Shown: positions 1-62,373 of the stretch, in pieces | How positions within the stretch are numbered: the stretch's first letter is position 1 | How the letters are laid out: every line of letters starts with the position of its first letter | Origin: Patagioenas fasciata | Taxonomy: Eukaryota; Chordata; Aves; Columbiformes; Columbidae | Assembly: GCF_037038585.1 (NCBI RefSeq) | Contig: NC_092521.1 | Coordinates: forward strand, 51,282,398-51,346,397 | DNA length: 64,000 nucleotides | Direction: 5' to 3' | Notes under the pieces: generated by a model | Told to the model about the DNA's origin: nothing | What the model saw: only the letters and a program-made list of their open reading frames with translations | Database searches by the model: none | Made by a program: the position numbers and the translations under genes

Positions 1-52037
<52,037 letters not shown>

Positions 52038-53536
52038 CCACATGTACAGTGCTTAATGGAATGTCATGGGATGCAGTCTGAGAAACAGGGCTTTTTTTAA
52101 CCACACAGAGCAGTGCAGACGGGCTGTTGTTCCTTTCAACATAACTATCACAGGCTTCAGGGTTAAGATTGCTATTACTGTCTCCTCCTTGCTTTGGCAC
52201 AAAAGCACGCTGAGGGTGTTTAATTGCGGGTTTGCCTAAAGGTAGATTAGATTAATTATTACTATGTAATGCAAGTTAAAGCAAATAAAGCTTAGCTAGG
52301 TGTATAAAAAAAGGTGCTGCCTTTTTGGATTTAAAAAAAAGCCTGTCAATCATGATGAAATGCAGCCAACTTTCTTCGTATCAGTGAAAGACAAGGACTA
52401 TTTACCCTGTGAAGGGGATATTTATGTCAAGACGAGCATATGAAATGGAGTAGAGGAGGGTTTCTCGATGAGAAGGACTGCAATTGCTTTCAAGACTCCA
52501 AGTTGTGCTCTTGAAGACTGCAGAACTAGCTTAAAAATGAAGCCTTATCACTTGAACTTCAGTGCCTTCACTGCAGAGTTCTTAACAGCCTTAATGCTAA
52601 CCACCCACTATGGAATGGATCAAAGTGTTAAATATTTTACATTATGCTTTACAGAATACTGATTCAGCAGGTTTGTAAAGGGGGGAAACAAGTAATTGCC
52701 TTTAATCTATGCATTTTTGCCAAGCCATACTGAATTATTTTACTATTAGAGGCATTAGAAACTAACAGTAAAAAGAACCACCAAGTTTGGAAGCGTATTT
52801 TGGGGTACATCATTTCTATAACTATGTAATGTATTGCCTTACAATTTTAAGTGATAACATACATTAAGTTAACAAACATTTAAGAAATATATGCACTGTT
52901 TGAAATGTAAATTATTCTTAGAACACTTTTACTGGGTTTTACATTGTCCTTTTAGTGCCTTAATTTGAGATAATTGTATTATTGCCATGTCAATAAATGT
53001 AGAAATCTAAAACTAAACAAAGGAAACCTCTCAAAAACTACTGCATATCAGTGGTTTTTACTGAATTTTAATTGGTTGAAGTATTGTAGATGCTAGATAT
53101 ATTTTCTAAATTAAGTACAATCTTTGAATGAGAATTCCTCTTACAAAGAAAGACTGATTCTGGTTCATAAGCCAGGAGATGTGTAGGCAATGCAAAAGAA
53201 AAAAAAAGGCATATAATGCAGAAGCTCTGGGTAATTCAGGAATTTCGGTAAATGCTGTCAGACTCTTGCTTTGTAGCAGGAATACATTCATGGTATGGCA
53301 GTATGGTTTTGTTTTATTTTATTTCTTAACCAAATACCTCCTCAGTAATTTATAATGGCTTTGCAGTTGTGTATTAAATAAGAAGCACTGGAAAACTGAT
53401 TCGTCCTTAGGACGATTTGCATGTTTCAAGTGGTATTGAAAGCCGCACTGATGGATATGTAATAATAAACATATCTGTTATTAATATGGTTAATGACTCT
53501 GTGCTCATTTAATGAGAAATAAAGTAATTTATGGAA
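52038..53536 (+). other. ROCK1: ROCK1 3'UTR
   Basis: About 1.5 kb, strikingly like the human ROCK1 3'UTR as I remember it. Shared blocks include CACAGGCTTCAGGGTTAAGA near 52,149, GTGCTGCCTTTTTGGATTT near 52,314, CTATGCATTTTTGCCAAGCC near 52,707, TTGAAATGTAAATTATTCTT near 52,900, and the last 130 bp. Earlier AATAAA hexamers at 52,284, 52,992 and 53,464 could allow shorter forms. Confidence 0.92.
53518..53536 (+). terminator. ROCK1: ROCK1 distal polyadenylation signal
   Basis: AATAAA at 53,518-53,523, following CTCATTTAATGAG, in the same context as the distal mammalian ROCK1 poly-A signal. Cleavage is expected within about 10-25 bp; the end given is an estimate. Confidence 0.85.
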
Positions 53537-56500
53537 AGACCCTTTTGAAAATGACTGGCATGGTGTTTTCTCCTAACTGCAGCTTATACACCTTTCTAAG
53601 CATTCAGACATTGCAACAGCTTCTAGTGCAAGGTGCATTTGCAACATAACACATAGGGGACTCTGAAACATTTTTTACTATTCTACATAAATAAGCAAAT
53701 ACCATATTAAATACATTTTTTTCATTCCCTTGCTCTTATGGCTTGTTGTAGTAGCCTAATTTATATTTATTATTCAACCGCCACCCTGATCTTGCCTTGT
53801 GATTGCTTCATCCTTATGTTGCAGGTTTTTGCAGCTGCAGAAATCTCACTTGGGCAGAGGAACTCTGTTCAAAACACGAAAACCTGTGGGGTGGTTTTTG
53901 TTGGTGGGGTTTTTTGTTTGTTTGGCTTTTTCTGAACAGCCTGTGCATCCCATGAAGCTAGCTGCCCATAAATCTCCCTGGGTAATCCACCAAGGCCTCA
54001 GAACCATGGCACAGTAAGGACAAGTTACATGCGAATGACTGTTATGTCATTTGAAGGTCACAGAACTGGTACATAATAGAAGCAGGTGACATGGTAATTT
54101 CAGAAAGTTCCTCTATGTTGAACTTGCTGTATCAGAAATGTCAGCAATTTTCCAAGCTGTGGATGGAGAACACTGCAGACTACCTTTCAGATCACCTGTC
54201 ACATTGACTGTCCGCTTGCAAAGCAATACAAGGCATAATTATGACCTGCTTTAGTCTATCACATACCCCGAGGGGAAATAATATAGTAATACGATTGAAT
54301 GTGTCTTACTGAAATACATTATAGTAAATTTAGAGTAGTAGAAAAGACCTATGGTCATGTCATTCTCCAGACCCAGATCAGGTGTTTGGTTGCTTTTCTG
54401 CTTTCATTTCTGTGTAACTGGCTAACTCTACATACTCAAAAATTCTTGCTTGAATAATTTCCTAATAAAAAAAAGTCATATCTTGCATATTTTATGAATC
54501 TGAAAAATCTCATAAAAACTGTTACAGATAATGACTAAGGGAAAGAGGGAAATATTGTGGAAAAAATGGGCTAACTACAGATTGACACATAATATAATTT
54601 CCATAGCTTTGTAGCAATACTGAAATTCTGCTAACCTTTTAAAATGCTGATTTTGCTTGGGAAAGAAGCAGCAGGCATACTGAAGTGTACAATTACATTG
54701 ACTTGTATGTCTGAGATAAGTTGCAACTAAAATGCTGTAATAATAAAGTCTAGACGTGAAAATTACAGTTTGCGTGTTCTGGTACACTGATGTTGGCACT
54801 TGTTTACTGTAAGCAAGGTGCCTATCTACAGGCATGGCTATACTTTGAATAACAAATTCAGCCAAATGTTTCTACTGTTAGCACAAATAATGTCTACAAT
54901 CTCAACTGTGCAAACAGATATTTCAAGGGAAAAAAAATAGTTATTAAGTCTTTAGCGAGCATCAGCTTTACCATCCAGAAAAAATAAAAAAAAAAAACAA
55001 CCATGTTTGCTGCTGTGTTTGCTACAGCTCCACTTTTTCCAGCTCTTGCTGCTTTGTTTTGCTTAGCTTTACCCTTGTCACTAAGGATTCCTCTCACAGG
55101 AATATTTTGCCTACACTCATCTAATACAGTGCCAGGAAGTCATCAAGAGATGTGAATGCATAAGTTATGAAGAGTTGGCATAAATCAACCTTTGTTCATA
55201 CCAGTGAAGCTGTAGTTTTACACAGTTTGAGAAACTGGGAAGTCTAGATTCTTATTTTTTTTTTTAATTGGCTCCACCTTTTTTCTATTACTGTATTAGG
55301 TTGAAATTTCATTAACATTGATAGAATGCCAAAGTCTGCTCTTTTTCGTTCCCTCTGAAGCCTCCCTATTCCTGCTGAAGAAAACAGGAAAAGAAAATGA
55401 TAAAGAGTAGCCAACTGTCACAAAACAGTAGGGTAATAAGAAAAAGATATGGCCTCTCTCACAAGCCTGATTTAACAGCAGCTACTGAGGCTGTGGCCAG
55501 AAGGAAGTCAGCAATCAATGCAGTTCCTGGGAGAGTAGGGGTAACAGGTGCTCTGCTGAACTTCACTGGGAAATTATCTACTAGTTACAAACATAGAACA
55601 TGCAGAGTTTGTTCTTTTTCCTTCCCCATAGAACGCAAAAAGTTTGAAAAAGACTGAAATGCAACATATTACACTGAAATGGGCGAGATATTGTGTATGT
55701 TACTTTGAAGTTTCCTGGATTGCTACGTTTTTCTTTACCCTGCCATTACATTTTCTGTATCATCTATCATTAGAAGTCAACACTTACTGTTTGTAGTTGC
55801 TGTGAGATATGGATCAAATGTAGCCCTGGCTTTCAGGCTGGGAGTGCCTGGGCTGTGTCATACCCCGGGTGCTCAGGGCAGCCCTGGTGATCTCCACTGT
55901 GGCCTTGCTCAGCCCTACATGGTGCCGGGGGGGGGTGGTGCACCCGGAGTTTTGTTAGAGTGTCTCATTTCTGTTTCTCATTTTCTGGGTGCTCATTTGG
56001 AGACAGTCAAGATCTGCTGTGGAGCAAAATGGAATCCTTACTTTTATAAAGAACTTTCATTTGAGCATGTAAAGCACTGCAATATATCAGTACACTTAGA
56101 AAATCAGACCTAAAGCACTTAAATCTAGCATCCTTTTGAGTTTAATATGCACAGCAATTATCTGCAAGGCAGGTGTTAAGAATGTGATTTGATCCTACCT
56201 GTGCTATGAATACACGCTCATTAAATGGTTTAAAGCCTTAAAAAAGCCTTATTAAAAGGTTTAAAGATCCACAGAAAAGTTCCCAAGAATACTATCTTCT
56301 CCACAGAAAATAACACGTATGTTAACAAATGCATCTCCCAATATTTTGGGTGAGAATAACACACCTTCCCCTTTAAAGAAACAAGATACATAAATGCAGT
56401 ATTTTAATTCCTAAGACTCTGTTTATTTAAAATGAAGACTACCTTGTTCTATTGCAGGTATCACAAAGGTGCCTTGCAAAGGAGCTTGCCTTGTTTTCCC

Positions 56501-58430
56501 ACACCTTTCACTATATCACAGCACCTCCCTGTACCACCGAGGGAGGGTACACTACTTGTGCTCCTCAGAACTGAACCATGGTAGATTTCATAGTGTAAAA
56601 AAAGCCTTTTTAAACAGATCTGGACTTACTCTTACCCATCTTCCAGCACTAATAAATCCTGCCAGGCCTCTTGGCCTGCACATGGTATTGTGCTAAGGAT
56701 ACAGCCCCAGCTTTTGGACCCAAGATAGCTTGCATCCTGTCAGCTCGGGATGAGAAGCGGCAGTGCTCAAACGGCCTGGCAAAAGGCCACAGAGACACAG
56801 CCAGGGCAGGCCGTTCCACTGTCCCTGTGCGCCCGTGACCCAGCCTGGGGTTCCCTCAGAGCTCATCTTCACTGAGAAAAAAGATGCATTTAATAATGGT
56901 CAACCAATCAATTCTAACATAGTCAAGGCAACCTGTACTTCATATTCATACATCAGGTTGCACTCTGTCTTGATACCCCTTACAACGGCTTGTGCAACAT
57001 TCAAGGAAAACAGCATCTGTCTACTGATCCCCTCCTTAAGAAAAAAAGGCACAAAGGTGTTATAGCAGGAGGAGGCCTAAGCAATCTGTGTGGAAAGAGG
57101 GAGGTCAGGTTCTTCAACTTGCAGAGGTCAGAAAGTTTTCCTGCAGATACAAACCCCGGTTCTTCTCTTTCAGCACAGCCCCCTCTAGTGCCTCTGCCAA
57201 ATCCTGGAAACCAACGGTCAATTTCAAACCAAGACCCAGTCCTCTAAGTGTGAGAAATACATCCAGTGCAGCTTTGGACTGTAGAGCATTCAGTTTTAAT
57301 CTAGGAGCCATGACTAAATGGCCTCATTAGAGGTCACTGTCAGTACTAAGGACAAACGGCTAGACTGGAGACAGCTAGAATCTGCTCTCACTTTAATAGA
57401 ACTGGATTAAAGCTTTTCTAGAAAGGTCCTTTAAGCAAGTCAAAGTAATAGAAGATTCATCACCCTTGCTAGTAAACTTTAACAATGCTTAAATTTCCTT
57501 CGTAATTGGAAACTCCATTTTAGTTACAGATAGAGCTTCATTTCAGCACACCATCCATTGGAACTTCTCTGTGAAATGTAATCCTTGTTCTCCAAAACTT
57601 CCTTTTCACATCTAGGAGCCTACGCTGGACAATAAAATAATCTTTTGTTCTTCTCCATGACAAAGTGAAAAGACTGAAATTTCTAAGCCTTCCATCTTAA
57701 GGCTTACGTTCAAGCCCTGCATTATTTTTATGGCCATTTTGTATATCCTTCTGTGACTGTTTGGAACTGAAAATCACATTTGGTGAGCAGCCTGTTTACC
57801 AAGGAAATATCCTTCTTGGTTTGGGTATCATTTCTATAGCACAAGCAGGGCCAGAAGTGCAAATGCAGACAACCAACCAGTGGCAGAAGCTCTTACAGCT
57901 GCAGCTGCCAGCGGAGCTGGTGAAGGCAACATCAGGATTCTAGAGATGGTGGCCAGGAGGGTCTGAGGAAAGGATGTTTCTTCTGGTATTCTGTTCCTTT
58001 TTATATGTTTAGGCACTGCTTTTATTTCTTTAATCACAGCCTCACGTCAAGCGCTTTTGAGATGAGACTCATGTCTCCATTCCAACTGCTTTTAGTATCT
58101 TTAAAACTGCCTTTATTGATCTGAAGGCTCCTAGACACTGCTATCACACTCATCCTTCAGCACTCCTTATCTGTTGTTTATAACTGAGCCTTAAAAAGTG
58201 TAATTGCTTTAGATCAGCCACCCCTCCTCTCCTTAATAAAGTCCTTCTGTTGACAACTTTATCCCTTACTCCATGTTCTCCTATAACCCAAACATGTTTC
58301 ATCCACAAACAGCCTTTGCTTTTTTCTGTCCTCCGTCTTTGCGCAATCACAGCTCCCCTGCAAACCACCAGAACCTCTATAAACCCACCTCAGTTCTCCG
58401 GCCCCTCACCTGGGCACTCCCTGCCTGTGG
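53537..58430. other. ROCK1-USP14 intergenic region
   Basis: About 4.9 kb without a gene I can recognise on either strand. It includes a G-run inside a GC-rich patch (about 55,840-55,950) and a stretch rising in GC toward the USP14 island. Open stretches at 53,799-54,017, 56,763-57,065 and 57,088-57,330 have no recognised homology. Confidence 0.65.
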
Positions 58431-59420
58431 CACCGACACCGGGTTCCGACCGTGCTGGGGACCGGCCCCATTCCAGCCTCCAACCCGGACACCTGACGCG
58501 CTGGTTCCGCGTCCGGTTCGCACAGCAGGTTTAAACCCACCTGCCGCCCCACCAGCTGCTAACTTTAGTCCGGTTGTGCGCTCCCGGGTCAGGGAAAAGC
58601 CCGGTTATTCAGCCGCGCTTTCCCACGCGCCCTGCTCTCCCGAGAAACGACCGTTAGCGGCGGACAGCCCGCAGCTGGAGCGGCCTCTGTTCCCCGGTCT
58701 GAAGGGCAGCGCCTCGGCCCGGTCCCACGAGCCACCACCACTAGCGGCCGTTACCGGCCGCGCCGCGCGAGCGCCCCCACCCACCCGCCGCTCCTTGCGC
58801 ACAGCGGCCGCAGCCCCGCCCCGCCCTTCCGGCAGTGCGCGCGCAGCCCGCCCCGCTTCCGGAGAGCGGGTCCCGCTTGCAGCGTCATCCTGAGGGGCTG
58901 GTTTGAATGAGACCCTGAGGGAGGGAGGGACGCGCCGGAGCCGCCGCTGCTGCCGCCATCGCTCGCCTGCACCCTCCTCCCTAACGCCGCTCCCTTTCGC
59001 TTCCGCACTAGCACCGCGCCCTGGTGGGACACGGCGCGCCGCCCGCCCCCTCCGCCATGCCGCTCTTCTCAGGTGAGCCGGCCCCGCCACTCGCCCGCGG
59101 GGCGCGGTGTCGTTGCCTCAGCGACCAGCCCTCCTCCGCGGCTCCCCCGCTCCCGGCCAGGCCCGAACCGTTGGCGGGCGCGGGGAGGCGGGCGATACTT
59201 CCCGACGGGCAGCGGGAGGCTCCTCCGGCGGCCCCGCCGTCCGATCGCCGGCGCCCGGCACGTGTCCGCTGAGCCCGGCCGAGGGCGGCACCGGGAGCGG
59301 CCCGGGACGCGCGGCCCGGTCGGGCCCGGTGTGGGAGGCGGCCCGGCCGCCGGGGGAGGAAGCACTGGCCTGGTCGGGCTGTGGGGAGCGGCGGGCGCTG
59401 CCCGCGGCCGTGTCGGCACC
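58430..59420 (+). promoter_or_regulatory. USP14: CpG island and USP14 promoter
   Basis: An abrupt change to GC-rich, CpG-dense sequence in an otherwise AT-rich window, covering the USP14 start codon. Upstream of it are two ETS-type CTTCCGG motifs (58,826-58,832; 58,856-58,862), GC boxes (CCCCGCCCCGCCC near 58,814) and a GTGCGCGCGCAG element resembling an NRF1 site (58,834-58,845). No TATA box is seen. This is the layout of a housekeeping promoter. The start site is probably near 58,870-58,930, by inference. Confidence 0.85.
59057..59072 (+). CDS. USP14: USP14 exon 1, coding part
   Basis: ATG then PLFS plus the first base of Val6; donor GTGAGC. The 5'UTR precedes it in the CpG island (GCCGCCATCGCTCGCC upstream). 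The start is chosen because MPL-(Y/F)-S-V matches the known USP14 N-terminus. Confidence 0.95.
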
Positions 59421-62373
59421 GCAAGTCTTGTGAGCCGGTGTCAGACGTGTGTCGCCTGCCGTCGCGCCTCCGTATTGCCGCTCCTTGCTTTATTTTCATT
59501 TTGTACCAAGGCGAGCTTTCCTTTCTGTCAAGCCAGCCGTAATCCTGCATCCACCTCTGCCCCTCTAAACCTGATCTTTCCTAATTAAAGCCAGAGGAGT
59601 CAAAATTTTTAAAAATCGCATTGTATCCTGCTCTACCTCCTTACCATGAAGGGGAATTTTTAGTGAAGACTGCAGTAGCAAAACCTTCAGTGGCACTGAC
59701 GGATCAGTCACTGGCTTGTTTATGTTTCACAGGTCTGATCTCCTGGGCCTTTTTAGTGCGCGAGGAAGAGACTGTGAAAGAACCTCAGTACACGGTTGTG
59801 TCCTTGTTCCTCCACTGTTTTAATTGTGGTTGGCAAACTGGGATCCTGATGTCAGTATAACAGCACTTTTCCTGAACTCTAACACATCTGTCTAAGTTGT
59901 GTTTTCTGTTCAGTGAGGGAAATATGTCCTTCTTTTTTCATAGTTTCCCTTGTTTTCAAATTAACAATTTTTTATTTTGGAAACTTTTGGTGAAATTTCT
60001 CTTGCGGTCTCTGAAGAGAAACTAGTGCTTTTCAGTTTCTTCTTAAGTGATTAGCTGTCAAAAGCAGTGACATTACAGATTAATAGTTGCTAACTCTTCT
60101 GCATATGTAGTGATGGATGTATGACTGTTCAAAAATGCAAAACTTAAAAGACTGCAGCTGACGCGTTCAGTGGCTGAGTTGTCTTCCCAGGAAACGGGAA
60201 AAGACTTGTGCTTGGTAGGTCTTAAATATGAAAAATAACAAGTGTGTTTTTTAAAAAAATCAGAAGTCTGGGCAAATCAGAAGTTACTTTCTGCTAGAAA
60301 TACTGAAAAGACAGTCATTTGAGTTGCTTTGTAGGCTAATTTAGACTAGTTTTTGGTTATTTTTCCTTATTACCCATCACAAGCACTGCATACATCTGAA
60401 ACCTTACCCTTCTTGGAAAATTTTTTAGAATCACGGCGTTTAAGAGTCTTCTGTTGAAAAAACCTAGTATATTTACTTAAAACTGAGGCACGGGTAGAAG
60501 GAAAGGATATGGGTTTCTTAAAGTATGGTATTTCAGCCACTTACTGTGCACATAGGGTGTTACTGTGTGCTGTATTTTGCAGATTTTCAGCAAAACTACA
60601 TCTTGCTAAAGTAGCATTGTGTGCCTGTGATAGTGATTGGAAGTGATCAAAGATACATAACCATTCTTTAGAAACCACACTGTTTACTCCAGGCATTTTT
60701 GTCTGCTCTTGGTTGCGACTAGCTTTACCAAAGTGAATTTAACGTGCTTTTGTGTTGTTCTACCTAACGTTCCTGCTGGTCATCCCATTTGCAGTGTCAA
60801 GAGTTACATTTTGTGTGACCAAATTTCACTTCACTTCTTAATTCCAGTCCTGCACCTTTACTGAGGTCAGGGCTTCTGGAGCTGCACTCTGCGCTAGGCT
60901 GTTGTATGTATTCACATGCAGGTGGGTTTTTTGTGTGAATGCTGTGAGCACTGAGGAGGAGAGCAGTGATGGTGTTGTAATCAGTGCTGTGAGCTTAACC
61001 TTCCATTGCAAGGAAGCAGGAGGCGTGCTGTTCTGTGGGTCTTGTCTTGATGCACACTTATCTCTTCGTGTAACTCCATGTGGATGATACTGGTAGCCAC
61101 AACTACGGCTGTCAGTCACTTTGCTGTTAAAGAACACGGTAATGTTTGCTGTTGAAGGAGGACGGAAGTGCCATGGAAAACTGAACTGGAATCATGTCTG
61201 AACTTCCTCAGAAATTTGTTTGCAACGAATGGTGCCAACAGGTTGGGAGAATTGCTTTTGAGCTGCTTTGCCCAAAGGATTTCTGATGCTGTTGTACACA
61301 TTTATTGCTTGCAAAGTTTCTCAGTATATATGCTGCTTACAATTGTTTTGTAGGCTGTTTTAAAACTTGTTGGAAACAGTATGTTCTGATGGCTCAGTCA
61401 CCTTGTGGAAAACGTGTCCTTTAGCTTGATTATTGACAAGTTTTAGACTTACAAACTGAACATTTAGAGATGGTATAAAGTCTGGAATGTGAAATACTGG
61501 GTTAATCATGGTAATTACATTCTTTTGTCTTAGGAAGTAACCTAGTTTCAAAACATTTTGTTTGCAGTTAATGTGAAATGGGGAAAAGAGAAATTCGATG
61601 GTGTGGAGCTTAACACTGATGAACCTCCAATGGTCTTCAAAGCCCAGTTGTTTGCACTGACTGGAGTTCAGCCAGCTAGACAGAAAGTGATGGTTAAAGG
61701 AGGAACTCTGAAGGTAGGAATCTGTGTTTTTTTGTATCATTTCTAACTATTACATTATAACATACTGAGCAACGACCATGTTTCCAAGTGTTCCTTCAGA
61801 AGATTTTCATTGTATGTATTGATCTCACTGCGCTTTTCAGAAATGATTCTGTATGATTCATTGCCTACTGCTAGAAAATACTGGCAAGAGTTTATTGCTA
61901 AATGATTGAGAGGTACACTGCTGTTTTAAAACATTTTTTTACTCTTTTATACCAAACACTACTCTGCTTGGTGTTTTTTCTGTTCCTTTTTCATGTTCAG
62001 AATCTGAATGCAGCTTTTTGCTTTTTAGCTTGTTGAAGAAAAGTTTCTCTGGCACTTTTTTGATGGAGACTTATCGGTATAAAGCAATACAGGCAACTTC
62101 CCTACAAAAAATTGTTTACATCTAAACAGTGTTGAACAACAGATGAAGAACCTTATTGAAAAAACAACTTAACTGCTTTTTCTCTTAGACAAGACTTGAT
62201 GATACATGAACAGTTAATATTGTGGAATCTTGGATGAAGCAATTGTATATTTAGAAATATGTTATTAATATTAATGAAAAAATTTGCTTGTCTTCTGCTG
62301 CAAGATAATTAACTTGTCTTTTATTTCATTTCAAATACAGGATGATGACTGGGGGAACCTAAAAATAAAGAAC
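59057..62373 (+). CDS. USP14: USP14, ubiquitin-specific protease 14 (coding exons 1-3, 3' partial)
   Basis: Deubiquitinase that docks on the proteasome base (Rpn1/PSMD2) through its N-terminal ubiquitin-like domain and trims ubiquitin chains from substrates. Three exons give 65 codons, starting MPLFSV and reading NVKWGKEKFDGVELNTDEPP through the UBL core to DDDWGNLKIKN. They match human USP14 with a few substitutions. The UBL spans about residues 4-80 in human, so its end and the whole USP catalytic domain (Cys near 114) lie beyond the window. The start ATG has G at -3 and sits in the CpG island. The orientation is the same as ROCK1, whose poly-A site is about 5.5 kb upstream. Confidence 0.96.
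59073..61567 (+). other. USP14: USP14 intron 1
   Basis: Intron of 2,495 bp. The first 350 bp remain in the CpG island; the rest is AT-rich with nothing recognised. Long open frames on both strands in the GC-rich part come from the lack of stop codons in such sequence. Confidence 0.7.
61568..61713 (+). CDS. USP14: USP14 exon 2: ubiquitin-like domain
   Basis: Completes Val6, then residues 7-54: NVKWGKEKFDGVELNTDEPP, MVFKAQLFALTGVQPARQKV, MVKGGTLK. This is the body of the UBL fold used to bind the proteasome. Acceptor TTTGCAG, donor GTAGGA. Confidence 0.97.
61714..62340 (+). other. USP14: USP14 intron 2
   Basis: Intron of 627 bp; nothing recognised. Confidence 0.7.
62341..62373 (+). CDS. USP14: USP14 exon 3: 33-bp microexon
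   Basis: Eleven codons, DDDWGNLKIKN (residues 55-65), phase 0 on both sides. Acceptor AAATACAG, donor GTAAGT. It continues the UBL fold. Its in-frame length means skipping it would delete only these residues. Confidence 0.95.

Noticed and set aside
58605-59588. Open frames of 108-206 codons on both strands in the GC-rich region around the USP14 start.
   Set aside because: Stop codons are rare in CpG-island sequence. The translations are Ala/Arg/Pro/Gly-rich without any domain, and they overlap the promoter, 5'UTR and intron 1.
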